Shown: in pieces, positions 47,373 through 59,502 of the stretch | How the letters are laid out: each line of letters opens with the position of its first letter | Numbering within the stretch: position 1 is the first letter of the stretch | Source of the DNA: Ashinkailepas kermadecensis | Taxonomy: Eukaryota; Arthropoda; Thecostraca; Neolepadidae | Length of the DNA: 64,000 nucleotides | Direction: 5' to 3' | Assembly: GCA_034440615.1 (NCBI GenBank) | Contig: JAOTOM010004114.1 | Span: 1-64,000 of the forward strand | The notes under the pieces: model-generated | The model's input: the letters and a program-made list of their open reading frames with translations, nothing else | What the model was told of the DNA's origin: nothing | Databases searched by the model: none | Position numbers and translations under genes: made by a program

Positions 47373-49910
47373 TGCGTTCAGCCGCCACTCACCCGACCGT
47401 ATCGCAGAGTCCGCACACGACACAGGCGGCGGGCGAAAACACACAGCTGTGTGAATGTCGCGCCGAGAGAGGCATGGATCGAAGCACAGAGAAACAGAGC
47501 TATCGGGCGTCACCGCACCCATGGCCATCCCATCGAGCACCGCCACCATCGCCAACATCACCTCTGTCCAGCACCGCCACCACTACTAACATCGCCACAT
47601 CACCAGTGCGAGAGAGAATGTCACACCACATTCCAAAATTCACATTTCGTCCAGGGTAGCCGACGGTTCAAATAAACAAACTTTTTAGAAGCGCAGTTTG
47701 TTTAACACGCAGTGAAAATATTACTGCTTCATATATATGTAAATACAAGCATGTGTCGGAAAACAAATGGCCAATATCGTAGAGCAGTAAAGCTTCAGTG
47801 GTGTCATATTGCCAGGTGGGAATATGAGTCGTCGCATCCATTCAGCACTTGCTCCACACAAATAAAACAATAGGGCAGACAGAATCTGCACGATTCAACT
47901 AAATATGTTGAAATGAACCGAAATAGAAGAACTTACAGACTTGGCAGTACTTTCACAAGGTGATATCACCATCTTCCAGCACAAAGGAGACCGTTCTTCC
48001 TCAACACCATGCACATATTCAGAAATCAATGATGGTGCGTGGTTTTGTCCATTAAAAAAGGGCCGAATAATCAAATGACCGACCCGCCTTCCGACGGAAC
48101 GGAGTGATGGTCGAGCCGCAAGCTCGGACACAGATATTTATTGGACTAATTCATAGACACACTTCACAAGGACTCTGACAAACATTGCTTTAGCCTGACA
48201 GAGAAATCTTCGGAGCTTTCTGCCGAACAACACGCACAATATTTTTAATAAGGCTACGGGACCTCAATACTCCATACATACCGTACATAAAAACCACCAT
48301 TATCCACACTCATACCCACAAATGCTACACACCAAACAGAAGGCAAAAAAAAACATAAAGAGAGGTTAAAATGAAACTCCGTTTCTGGTCGAATGAATTA
48401 TAATTTCATCCTGGTTGATTCTCATAAGCCCGTTCCTAGCTCTCCCAATAATGCAAAAAGATCTTAATAACACAATACGCTACATGAAATATAGGATATG
48501 ACGACGAAGATTTTGGCGATAATCCCGAGCAGGATTACGGCTCCTTTGTTCAACTACAAGCATTGAATTATCGGCGTGCAATACAAGGAATGGAGTCTGA
48601 GAAGCACTGCTTCCCCCTTCTTCCATCACCCCACACATCCACACTTACTTGGACGTTTCGCGTTTATAATGGAGCATCTAGATGCAGTTGTGAGTACTGA
48701 CACGAAATGCCCGTCCCCGACAAGGATCCAGTCCCAAGCATTCACGCAACAAAATGCACATGATTCCACAAGGTGTGTCAGAGCAAGTTTAATGTGCACT
48801 ATCACGCCACATAGAACACAAGTTTGGTCCAATAGTTAGACAGATCTCTCACACAAAAGAAAATCGTGAACATGATCAGGATTTAACACTGGCAGATTGT
48901 AGGCTGTGTTGGAACAAGGCACACACGAAAAAGCTACCTTCAACAAAAATAACTCGCAGCCAAGTGAACATGATATAATTTTGGATACGGTAGGTGAAGT
49001 AGAGCATAACCGGAAGGGTAAAAGGGGTAATCTGACTGTTGACTATGTCGTAAAATTCCCAAAGGCACCAACGACGTTGAGCACAATGTGTTGCGAAAAG
49101 TAATTACTAACGTCGCCGGGCACATGCTGCATGCTGATAATGCAGAGTCGTGGAATTTGGCTGCCGAGATTAACTAAGTTGCAGCACAATCATCCAGATG
49201 TGCCCAGCATGCCATTAATGCGACAAAATAGTTGAATAAACGCGTGTCGAAGTTTGTCCAATGGTGTAGTTCCAACCCACTAGTTTGGTTCTGTAATTTT
49301 GATTCCTTTAAGCATGCGATAGGCAGCATCGCTACATTGAAGTGTGCCATCAAATTGGGAGTAAAAGGTCAAAGCCTGGAGGAGAAATTCCAAAGGACGG
49401 AAGGATCTTCACATTAAATCTACGAGCATAATGCAATCACATTTTGTATATTTTACTAAGCAATATTCCTCAAGATAATCTTCTAAAGACACGAAAAGCT
49501 CAATTGTGCACAAACCATTGATATTAACCTAGTCGAACTAAAAGGACATCACTATCTTTGATGTACCGACACCGTTTGATATACCCATGAATCGTTTTTA
49601 AGGCTAAAAACTGGTAGGAAATTTAAGGACAAAATCAAGCTCGGCAAAAAGGATTGCATACTTTATGGTGGTCGCAGCGGGGCTTTGGCTCTACATCAAG
49701 TTACGTACCTTCCTTCGACTTGCTCTTCTTTTTAGCAGAATCGCTCTCCTGAAACAAGAACGGATGATCAATAGACAAGTGCGTAAAAACAACTTTAAAG
49801 TTGGTGGAGCGAGGTTCTATTTTCAGCAATTTCAAACGTCCACTCCATTAGTCTAATGCTAACTTGTCTCAAGTTCATAGCAGAGCCATTGGAGTTGGTA
49901 GGACTGTTGT
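47373..49910. other. No gene recognised; a few exon-like minus-strand segments
   Basis: A minus-strand open segment at about 48110-47940 ends AAGTCT|GTAAGTTC, and another at about 48800-48650 ends CCAA|GTAAGTG. Both end at good donor sequences, but neither protein segment (for example ISEYVHGVEEERSPLCW) resembles a family I know. Confidence 0.35.
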
Positions 49911-49961
49911 TTGTTATTTGGGTTTAAAGGGCGCATCGACTGCAATGGTCATATGGGGCCC
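49911..49961 (-). mobile_element. Short hairpin retroposon, copy 6
   Basis: Same body (TTATTTGGGTTTAAAGGGCG, inner GACT...GGTC, outer end GGGCCC for GCGCCC). No convincing flanking duplication is visible, so it is older or has lost its borders. Confidence 0.72.
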
Positions 49962-51533
49962 ATGTCGCGTTGTCTACTTCAATGCCGTCAACGGCCATGT
50001 GAGCCTACATGTGGCTGGTCAGAGTTCGTTAGGTAAACAGGCGTTGGCTGACTGACACGCCATTGGTGTCACGAAGCACACACAGCCTGGAGGTAACGAT
50101 GTTATCGAGTCCGTCAGGTGAGGCTCATTGCACGCTGAAAACGGCCGTCAAAAACAAACAAACTATCACATCCCGCTTACATACGACACGGTTGTCTGCA
50201 TCATTAAGCTCAGTACTGACTATTTGCTCGGTAAAGATATAATTTCTGCGGCCGAAAATAATGGGGAAGATGCAATGTAATTAGATGAAACATTTCGCTA
50301 GAACATAGCTATACCATTTCATAAACCGGAAAATCAACGAAGGTATTTGAATTATTCTATGGCTATTGCATTATTGTACATTTATTGCATTATAATTGCA
50401 TGACATCACTGTGCGGCTAAACAATTATGGCAGATAGCATAGCGACCATTATGACCATCTTAGCATCAGAGACATTCCGAACTTCTGGAATCTTCTCGTA
50501 AACACAGCACTTTTGAATTGGTGTAATTTCGCTTTAATCAGCATATTCATAAACATTCGTAGCCCCATAGATGGCAAAAAAACGTTGTAAGTTCCAACCA
50601 TCAATGCCCAGCAGCTGATGTGTATTGCATGCCAACCATTATCCGTTTTATTAATGACAAAAAGAGGGATGCACGCAGTGCGGACAGGATTGGAGATTCA
50701 TCATTTGTCGTTAAAAATGGTCAAAATCTAGTGTGACATCCGGATCCGAATTTTAGTCAATGCTCATGTATGATGAGTCAGACGGTCAGCTGTCACTTAG
50801 CCAGTTGCTCCCGTTTTGAATGAATTCTGTAAGCCTTCAAGCAGATACGGATCTAAGATGATAGATTCGATCGCTGATCGATCCCTTTCCTTTCAGATCG
50901 CTGGTACCCGGTGGCAAGAGGCTGAATACAATACAAAAGTAAGCAGGTTTTAACTCGAAGTCAGAAATAGGGAGCATATCTCCAAAGCGCAATTACACAT
51001 AAGACTTAAAAGCAACCGAATATTACAGCTGTGGCCGGAAACTCCACCCACGTGCAAGCAATACGTTCCTGCGGGTTAATATCGTCCTGGCAATTTCAGC
51101 ACAATGAACCAGCAGCACACATATTTCCAGCATATTGGATACCACCCAACTTTAGCCCGCGGTCATGCAAATTCTAATCGGACGTAAGCTGGCATTCAAA
51201 GTAAAATCCTGTCGCGAATGAAATTCACTATCTATGGCAAGGCAGCAGATGGGTAGGCAGAATAGCATGCAACCGTCCGATGGTCAATACTGCGTTATAT
51301 GACGGGCAAGACACCCGTGGAGCATGACATGCGCCTCACAATGCCCTGACACTTCAAGCAAAACTATTTTTTTCGAGGAAACATATGCAAACAGACAATA
51401 ACAATCGCATAGGTGCTTCCGCAGAAGTATGCGCCAGTAAGTGTGGATCTGCGTAATAATCACCAGCAGGGCAGGTGGCCTATGCACTTAGTGTAGCAGT
51501 CTCTGATCGGTCGAGTGGCCAACTACAACTGGC
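49962..51533. other. No recognisable gene
   Basis: AT-rich unique-looking sequence with short open frames only. Confidence 0.5.
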
Positions 51534-51903
51534 GTGGAATGCAGATCAGCGTTGTGGCGAACTGCAGCTGAGCGTGAGATGCAGATCAGTGCTGACTGCT
51601 GTGGCGAACTGCAGCTGAGCGTGGGAAGCAGATCAGTGTTGTGGCGAACTGCAGCTGAGCGTGGGAAGCAGATCAGTGTTGTGGCGAACTGCAGCTGAGC
51701 GTGGGAAGCAGACCAGTGTTGTGGCGAACTGCAGCTGAGCGTGGGAAGCAGATCAGTGTTGTGGCGAACTGCAGCTGAGCGTGGGAAGCAGATCAGTGTT
51801 GTGGCGAACTGCAGCTGAGCGTGGGATGCAGATCAGTGCTGTGGCGAACTGCAGCTGAGCGTGGGAAGCAGATCAGTGTTGCGGCGAACTGCAGCTGAGC
51901 GTG
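51534..51903. repeat. 40-bp minisatellite, about nine copies
   Basis: GTGGCGAACTGCAGCTGAGC plus GTGGGAAGCAGATCAGTGTT repeats at exactly 40 bp in the centre. Outer copies carry indels. Every unit has the E-box/PvuII word CAGCTG. Confidence 0.96.
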
Positions 51904-52765
51904 TGACACACAGCACAGAGCAGGGTGGCACGCGACCCCAGCACGCCACCGGCTGCTGTGCACAGGTGCCTGTGCTCGAATGAATCATACCACAGGCCAG
52001 CTGGTGCGACAGCCTCCAACATGTGCATACTTACACACGGGCGGACGCCACTACCACTAGTGCTTCCAAGGGGAGCCAGCCAAAGCTCACTCTCACAGTA
52101 TACCGTGCCATTGCTCACAGTATACCGTGCCATTGCTCACAGTATACCGTGCCATTGCTCACAGTATACCGTGCCATTTCCAGCAACACAATCTGGTGGC
52201 AGGCTAATCGCTGGCAAGTCACCGGCAGACGACACGGTCTGCCGACTGCACTGCAGCGCTCGAGACTCGATCTAGCCTCAGCATGAGCAGACCAGCACAC
52301 TGCCGCTCGATCTATAGACACTTCGGCCAATACAAGTGGGCTGGGCCACAACCGTGCAGACACAATAAGACTGCAGAACAGGTGGACGGAGCCAGCGACA
52401 CCAGTCGGTGAACTCGCATGCGTCATCGGCACCAGTCATCACCAGCACCATCACCATCGTCCGGAGCTGGATGGCGTGGTGAGATGGAAGACGGTCAGGA
52501 CCGTGACGACCCGACCGTCATCTGCCGCTACAAATGCCCGGTGCGGCTCGCCGTGCGTGGCAGTACACCATCGCCACACTGATCGCCGGCGCGCTACACT
52601 ACGCCACCTGCCAGCGCTGCCAAACAAGACGCATGCTGATCGAGACAAACGACGGCGCGCGTCAGATTCTGTCACATGCTCCGCCGGGGGAGGGGGTGCC
52701 AACACACATCGAGTGGCCGTGCAGAGGGTGCGGTGTGTAGCAGGCCAGCACAGGCTGCTATTCAC
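51904..52765. other. No recognisable gene apart from a short repeat
   Basis: GC-rich sequence. Open frames on both strands reflect composition. Confidence 0.4.
52096..52172. repeat. 19-bp minisatellite, four copies
   Basis: CAGTATACCGTGCCATTGCT or its variant recurs four times head to tail at about 19 bp. Confidence 0.9.
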
Positions 52766-52858
52766 CTTGATCTGGCTATCGCCGCCACTGGGTGAGGAGG
52801 GGACCAGATCTCCAGTGGTGTGCGACTTGGGTATCCGCGGCCGTGACTTACGCCAGCT
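52766..52858 (-). CDS. Putative upstream exon (unassigned)
   Basis: 31 codons between a possible acceptor CTGCTTCAG (before AGC TGG) and donor GATCAAG|GTGAATAG. The protein segment SWRKSRPRIPKSHTTGDL then VPSSPSGGDSQIK is compositionally like real coding sequence, basic then Ser/Pro-rich, on the Mint gene strand. A second acceptor 14 bp upstream (GACCGCAG) would lengthen it. Its exit phase (0) does not fit entry to the 45849 exon (phase 1) but would fit 39993 (phase 0). I do not recognise the family. Confidence 0.35.
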
Positions 52859-53003
52859 CTGAAGCAGATTCGCTGCGGTCACGTCACAGGCCACAGGAGA
52901 TCCACTGTTCGGCCACAGGAGAGGATCCACTGGCTGAATAGCGGACACAGTTGATGCGCCCCCAAATCCCAATAACACACAGAGGATCCACTGACTACCA
53001 CCA

Positions 53004-53290
53004 GGTCACAGGTCAACAGGGATCCACTGTCGGGGTACGGTGAGGTGGCGGCTAGGTGGTCCACCGGCCAGGCGTTACCAGTGTGGCGTCTCCTCCCGTG
53101 ACGGTGCCTCACCAGCCGGACCATACAGGCCATAGTCAGGTCACGGGTCACCAGGGATCCACTGTCGGGGTACGGTGAGGTGGCGGCTAGGTGGTCCACC
53201 GGCCAGGCGTTACCAGTGTGGCGTCTCCTCCCGTGACGGTGCCTCACCAGCCGGACTGTGCAGGTCATGGTCATTGGTCACTTGGTCAGG
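53004..53290. repeat. 135-bp direct repeat, two near-identical copies
   Basis: GGGATCCACTGTCGGGGTAC ... GGCTAGGTGGTCCACCGGCC ... CTCCTCCCGTGACGGTGCCT occurs from 53021 and again from 53156 with very few differences, suggesting a recent tandem duplication. Confidence 0.95.
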
Positions 53291-53373
53291 TCACCGGTGG
53301 GTGCCAATTGGGCAACAGCGCCAGCATGGCACAGCCGTGCAATAGTACACCTCACAACAGGTACTTCCACGTA

Positions 53374-53560
53374 GAAGAAGAAGAAGAACCTTGGGATCTT
53401 TTACGACGCATTCAATCACTAGGTCATATATCGTCGCCAATCTCTCACGTCGATTGATCGCGGGTGGACTCGGTAATGTCGTCGGTTGTGAGATTCGAAC
53501 CCACAATCTTGCGATCAAGAGTCCGACGCTCTACCGACTGAGCTACCGCGGCCCCAGCTA
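53374..53560 (-). mobile_element. tRNA-derived SINE, copy 2
   Basis: In reverse it starts GGGGCCGCGGTAGCTCAGTC, has B-box GTGGGTTCGAATCTCAC and the body blocks ACATTACCGAGTCCACC, AGATTGGCGACG and TGACCTAG. It then ends CGTCGTAAAAGATCCCAAG and a TTC repeat tail. The 7-bp CCACGTA flanks both ends (53367-53373, 53561-53567). The head resembles tRNA-Lys around the anticodon (ACTCTTGATC) and is better preserved than copy 1. The tail differs (TTC repeat against TACC repeat). Confidence 0.87.
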
Positions 53561-53585
53561 CCACGTACAACTGACTAAATCGTGA

Positions 53586-53630
53586 GTGATCGATTATCTG
53601 GGCTTTTGGGAGCAACAGCTAGTGGTCGAA
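53586..53630 (-). mobile_element. Short hairpin retroposon, copy 8 (degenerate)
   Basis: GATCGATTATCTGGGCTTTT and CAGCTAGTGGTC match the tail, first strand and inner part of the family, but the outer stem is lost. It lies 25 bp from SINE copy 2. Confidence 0.5.
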
Positions 53631-53805
53631 GTGCGTCCTCATCAGTACGCGTAACATAATAACATTCTACACTTGATAAGCTCATCGTTGCATAGGAACC
53701 TATCACCGAACTCTACAGTCTCTACAGCTCTATCGAGACGACCGGTGGTGATGGAGCGCGATTTGTGAGCGGTGAGACACCCGAAAAGGCCAGATGATGG
53801 TGTGA

Positions 53806-54320
53806 GTGCTGGTGGGTCACCGACTACACAGCACACACAGCTGCGGCGGCCACACTCACACCAGACGGCGGGTCACCGACTACACAGTACACACAGCTGC
53901 GGCGGCTCCACTCACACCAGACGATGGGGCACCGACTACACGGTACACACAGCTGCGGCGGCCACACTCACACCAGACGGCGGGTCACCGACTACACAGT
54001 ACACACAGCTGCGGCGGCTCCACTCACACCAGACGATGGGTCACCGACTACACAGCACACACAGCTGTGGTGGCTCCACTCACACCAGACGGCGGGTCAC
54101 CGACTACACAGTACACACAGCTGTGGTGGCTCCACTCACACCAGACGGCGGGTCACCGACTACACAGCACACACAGCTGAGGCGGCTCCACTCACACCAG
54201 ACGGCGGGTCACCGACTACACAGTACACACAGCTGAGGCGGCTCCACTCACACCAGACGGCGGGTCACCGACTACACAGTACACACAGCTGCGGCGGCTC
54301 CACTCACACCAGACGGCGGC
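53806..54320. repeat. 58-bp minisatellite, about nine copies
   Basis: ACACAGCTGCGGCGGCTCC, ACTCACACCAGACGGCGGG and TCACCGACTACACAG repeat at 58 bp with scattered variants. Long plus-strand frames in all three phases are repeat artefacts. Confidence 0.97.
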
Positions 54321-54639
54321 TGCCGCCGTTTTGATGGATTCTCAGCCAACCAAACATGAACCAACTCTGCTTACATACACGGGGCCGGAAGGCTTCCCTG
54401 AACAGTTGGCACGGCCAAACAAAGATAATCCCATTCGAGTTGATGGCAACGGAGCCAGAATCATAACGCTATTGGCAAAAGTGCGTATTGCAGGCAACAC
54501 ATTAGCACATGTGTTTTATACTAGATACAGGCCAGCTCCCTGCAATGCCAACCTGTGTTCAAAGTCGTGAGGTCACGCGAGCGCAACGGTGCCGATCTAG
54601 TCCTGGTCATCACTGGTGCACAGGGCACCACCACATTAG

Positions 54640-55160
54640 TCGGCACATGTGACGCGAGCCCTGCCCTCCCACGCCGTCACCAGTGTACACGGCAGCAGCC
54701 CGGTCGGCACATGTGACGCGAGCGCTGGCCTCCCACACCGTCACCAGTACACGCGGTGGCAGCCCGGCCGGCACAGGCCACCATTACCGCCCGCATGTGC
54801 AGCGGGCGGGCGTGTCGCGACCGTCAGTCACACGCTGCCGCAGACTCGGACCCACAGTGAAGGTGTCAAATAGGCCAACAGTAGGTGCAGAGGCCCGATC
54901 GATGTCGGCGGTACCGGCGTATACAGGCAGCCACCGTGTCTCGCCCACACCCACCATAAGCCTACTCCCAGTCGGCTTGGCCCGACCCGGCCCGGCCCGG
55001 TCGATGTCGACGGTACCGGCGTACACAGGCGGCCGCCGTGTGTTACCCACATCCACCAGAAGCCTACTCCCAGTCGGCTTGGCCCGACCCGGCCCGGCCC
55101 GGTCGATGTTGCCGGTACCGGCGTACACAGGCGGCCGCCGTGTCTCGCCCACCGATGAGG
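54640..55160. repeat. Two adjacent minisatellites (about 65 bp and 102 bp units)
   Basis: 54640-54775 repeats CGGCACATGTGACGCGAGC with CACCAGT-TACACG-GGCAGC. 54895-55160 repeats GGTACCGGCGTACACAGGC, CGCCGTGT and CCTACTCCCAGTCGGCTTGG with starts at 54910, 55012 and 55114. Confidence 0.92.
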
Positions 55161-58016
55161 TCAGACAGTCTCGCCAGGTCCCGACGGGCCAACCGGGCAG
55201 CGCAGGCCACCGACCACCGACCAGCGGCCATGCACTCTACATTCTTCACCGCCCACCGTCCCATCATGTCCTGGCAGAACTTTCGCACGACCGAGGAGGT
55301 CAGACAATAGCCCTTTTCACGACGGCCAAAAAGCACCGGGATGCAATGTCGATGACTTCGTCTAGTATGAAGGGCATATCATTGGAATATATGTACTTTA
55401 TCTGTATATATGGAATGTTCAAGAAGTTTTAACTATGAAGTAATCAATTCAATATTAAATTTAACCAACATATTCAAATTGTGGCACTGTTTGAAAAAAG
55501 CGTTCAATTCACAGAAACAACTAGCCAATCTGGCCGCATTTGGCACCACGGCCGGCAGGTAGTTGTCGGATAGAACATAAATTTGCCGTTGGATTACCAG
55601 CAAATATGCAATATTTGGGAGAAAGTGGTAGTATATATCCTGCGGATGAATATTTTTCCTTTTACGTTTTATTTTATGGCTGCGAAGTACCTGTATTATG
55701 AATAAATATTGAAATACATCATTTCCAGATGCTACGATTCCCTCTTGACGCTCCCGAAAATATTAAATTCTCTCCACTTTACAAGCGGGTTGTTTACAGT
55801 TGTAACGGCATCCGCTGTACCGCACCATACGTGGCTCCGTTTTTAAATGTTGCTGTATTCCTACCTGAATAACCCATACTGTGGGGGGAGGGCAATTGAT
55901 CCTTGCCTTTGCATATCATACACGCAAGAAAGAACAAAACATGAATTGTCTACAGCACCCAAAAGACCGCAACACGTCCAAAATATGCGCATCTGAGACA
56001 AACTTGTTTGTTGGCTCGCCCGACATATTTCAGCTGTAAATGATGCAATCAGAGCACAAATAATGACGTCATTTTTTGAAACATGGATTATGATTCGTCC
56101 CAGCTATCATAAAGGACCAATCACGTACTGTAGTTGAAGCTGGCTGGCGATATTGATCAGAGTGGTCAAGTGCTCGGAAAATTTGGCATTTGAAGACCGC
56201 TGAATTCGACAAACAGCTGTTGTCATCGAGTTTATTTCCGAAGTCAGGCTCGCTTGGTCTGACTTCCAGATTTCCGACTAGATGACGTCCCAGGCGCGGA
56301 TGTGGGTGTACATTTTCATGGTTTGTGCATAAACAAGCTGTTACTAGTCCAAAAACTTGTCGTATTACGTAACTGAACCTACCCCGTTTGTTTATTGATA
56401 TCATAAATTGGTCCAATCTACAGACCAAAAGCTTTCAGATCAACGTAATTATTATGCCCTGACCTCGCCATTGGGATGTCATGACGATTACTTCCCGCTA
56501 GTGCACGCGTGAAACCGTCTAATGTCGCCAGGTCCCGCCGACGTCATTGACGACACACATGTTCAGCGGGCTTTCCTGGCATCAGACGGCGGCGGCCGCC
56601 GCCGCTGCCATGGGAGGCTGCACAGCCAGCCTCTGGACCGCTGGAGCAATGATGTATGCACACTTCCAGCACGTATTCAGCTTGTGGCGTGTCAACGCTC
56701 GGAGAGGCGATCACGAACGCTGTTGCAGTCTCGGGCTGGGACTTGCTAAGTCGCCACGGATGCTGAGTCAGAGGTTTATCCAGATCGCACACGAGGTGAC
56801 AGCGGCCACCAGGGAAGAGCGTGCCTGTATCGCGTCCACGCAGGTCGTGCTGAGAATGCACGCCGTGGGCGCACAGTATCGCAGCCCATGCCACACGCAG
56901 GACAAGGAACAATGCGGTACCACACCACACCGCCCTGCACGACACAGCCATCACGGCACTGCACAGCGCGACGCATCGCTGTGCACCGCGCAGTACGGTA
57001 CACCTCTGGCATACGTCACAGCCGGGCACAGTGCAGCCCAGCCCAGCCCAGCACTAACAGACACGGCCGCCGTGCTGGATGCGGTGGAGTCTGATTTATA
57101 TTGGCTTGAGGACAGCCCCCCCCCCCCCCACCATTCTGTTCACATCACACCACGGCAAACAGCACACCTCACACAGACTAGTACAAATGCCAGGAGGAAA
57201 GCCCGCCACAATTTTGCTCACAGCACACCACGGCAAACGGCACACCCCACACAAACAAGCACAAATGCCACGAGAGAACACTATGTTGATGCCCACATGT
57301 TTGGAACGAGGACTGGACCACGGGGATATGCTTCGTGGCATGGCTGGAGATCCCGGGTGGGTCGTGGGGGGGGGGTTCTGGACCCCCGTGGGTTGGTTCC
57401 CTGTTGACATTAAGTTGTCATTTTCCGTATTCAATCTGAAAATATGTCTGGAAAATAAGGACTTCGACCCCCGCTAACTTCGTGAGAGGTCTTCAGCCCT
57501 GCTTTGTGGAATGCAATGATGGTGATATTAAGCATCCAGTATGTATGCCAAGGCAAAACAAAAGAAAGAAGATCCACCAGTCCCTACAATATTGTGCAGT
57601 CACACCCATAGCAATGCTTCATATGCCTGATTACCGCTCGCTCTCACTCTTTTAGCCAACTAGTCTACAATCGGCCAATGAGTGCTTAACAAGGCGCTCA
57701 GCTAAAGGGAACCAGCACTAAGCCATAGGTTGTTGGAGAATGGTAGCACTGTGTTGGTGCCGGTCGTTAAAAGGAAATGATAAAACGTGGTACAGACCGG
57801 TAATGCCGTGCTACTCGTATTTTACGTTCAATTTCATCGATATAAATATTATTCGTTTCAACTTCTTCACGTTGTAAGTACAAATTTAACTCATTCATAA
57901 TAATGATTGTCTGAAGTCATCCTAATTCAATTTGGTTATTTTACACAATTCGCTGGTTACCATAGCCGACTCCTTGACGGGTTCTAACTATTGATTCTGC
58001 GATCTCGAAAAAACAC
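55161..58016. other. No recognisable gene; one 69-bp direct repeat
   Basis: AT-rich to 56.5 kb, then GC-rich. CACACCACGGCAAAC-GCACACC occurs twice at about 57150 and 57219. Open frames up to 286 codons (56547-57407) lack known domains. Confidence 0.4.
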
Positions 58017-58072
58017 CATTAGTTAGTTATTTGGGCTTAAGGGCGCGCCGACTACGAGGTCATTTAGCGCCC
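58017..58072 (-). mobile_element. Short hairpin retroposon, copy 7
   Basis: The body is identical to copy 3 across GGGCTTAAGGGCGCGCCGAC and GAGGTCATTTAGCGCCC. The tail in its own sense is CCCAAATAACTAACTAA. No clear flanking duplication was found, although the element itself is intact. Confidence 0.82.
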
Positions 58073-58424
58073 GTCAAATTTAAGCTCGACTGAAAATGAG
58101 AATCTCCTTGAACATTTGACCTGCAGATTGACGATGAATGTGAAATACTAGGCAGCAGTTCAGCAGGCATGAGTGGCACGGCGTCAAACCAAAATAACTT
58201 ACCAGGAAACGCAATGTCAAACCGAGCGCAATTCAGGCCGGAAATCCGACCATTTCATTGCCACGTCAAAGCAATGGCTGACATCGCAAACTGCCATTAA
58301 AAAAATCACGGGGTCGTGAGGGTATAACGGGAGAAAAATGTGACTGAACATAACGATCACATAAATTATAGACGTGTCAAATAAGTCCAGGAATGCTTGA
58401 GGAAGATTTAGACCATCCGGTCAG

Positions 58425-59270
58425 AGGTAGTCCGGGGTGACAGGATGGGTGGGACATTAGAGATGGTTCGAACCGACAGATGAGACCAGAGGTGGTCCGG
58501 GCCATACGACAGGACACCAGAGGTAGTTCAGGCGGTACGACAGGACACCAGAGGTAGTCCGGGCCATACGACAGGACACCAGAGGTAGCTCAGGCGGTGC
58601 GACAGGACACCAGAGGTAGTCCGGGGTGACAGGATGGGTGGGACATTAGAGATGGTTCGAACCGACAGATGAGACCAGAGGTGGTCCGGGCCATACGACA
58701 GGACACCAGAGGTAGTTCAGGCGGTGCGACAGGACACCAGAGGTGGTCCAGGCCATACGACAGGACACCAGAGGTGGTCCAGGCCATACGACAGGACACC
58801 AGAGGTAGTTCAGGCGGTGCGACAGGACACCAGAGGTGGTCCAGGCCATACGACAGGACACCAGAGGTGGTCCAGGCCATACGACAGTGCACCAGAGGTA
58901 GCTCATGCCACGGAACTGGATACCAGAGGTGGTCCGGGCGGTACGACAGGGTCCACCTCTGGTACCAGAGGTGATACCAGAGATACCAGAGGTGGTCTAG
59001 GCCATATGACAGGATACTAGAGGTAGTTCGGGCGGTACGACAGGACACTAGAGGTGGTCCGGGCGGTACGACAGGACACCAGGGGTGGTCCGGGCGGTAC
59101 GACAGGACACCAGGGGTGGTCCGGGCGGTACGGCAGGACACCAGGGGTGGTCCGGACGGTACGGCAGGACACTAGAGGTGGTCCGGGCGGTACGGCAGGA
59201 CACCAGGGGTGGTCCGGGCGGTGCGACAGGACACCAGGGGTGGTCCTGGCCACCAGAGGTAGTCCGCCTA
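58425..59270. repeat. 31-bp minisatellite with a 189-bp higher-order unit
   Basis: Units of GGTGGTCCGGGCGGTACG plus ACAGGACACCAGA repeat about 25 times. A longer block starting CCGGGGTGACAGGATGGG occurs at 58432 and 58621, showing a block duplication. The variants GGTAGTTCAGG and GGTGGTCCAGG alternate. Confidence 0.96.
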
Positions 59271-59502
59271 ACAGCTCAGACCAGACGTGGTCGGGCGGGG
59301 CACCAGACGTGAACGACTCACCGGTGGCCGGCGGACCGGCTGGCCGAGCCCCATACTGTGTCAGCGCCGGTGCGTACACTGACGACCACGCTGCGAGCGG
59401 GACCAGCTGTCCCGGCGGCGACACTTGCGCCAGGGCGGCTCCCCTCCCCGCCGGCAGGGTGGGGGTGACGACATCACTCCCGAGATACCGCCCGGTCCAG
59501 GG

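Noticed and set aside
47895..48832. Minus-strand exon-like segments ending in GTAAGT
   Set aside because: The donors are good but the peptides match nothing known and no acceptor or phase partner could be set.
53470..53560. tRNA-Lys-like gene (minus strand)
   Set aside because: The head continues into the shared SINE body and tail and is bounded by a short direct repeat.
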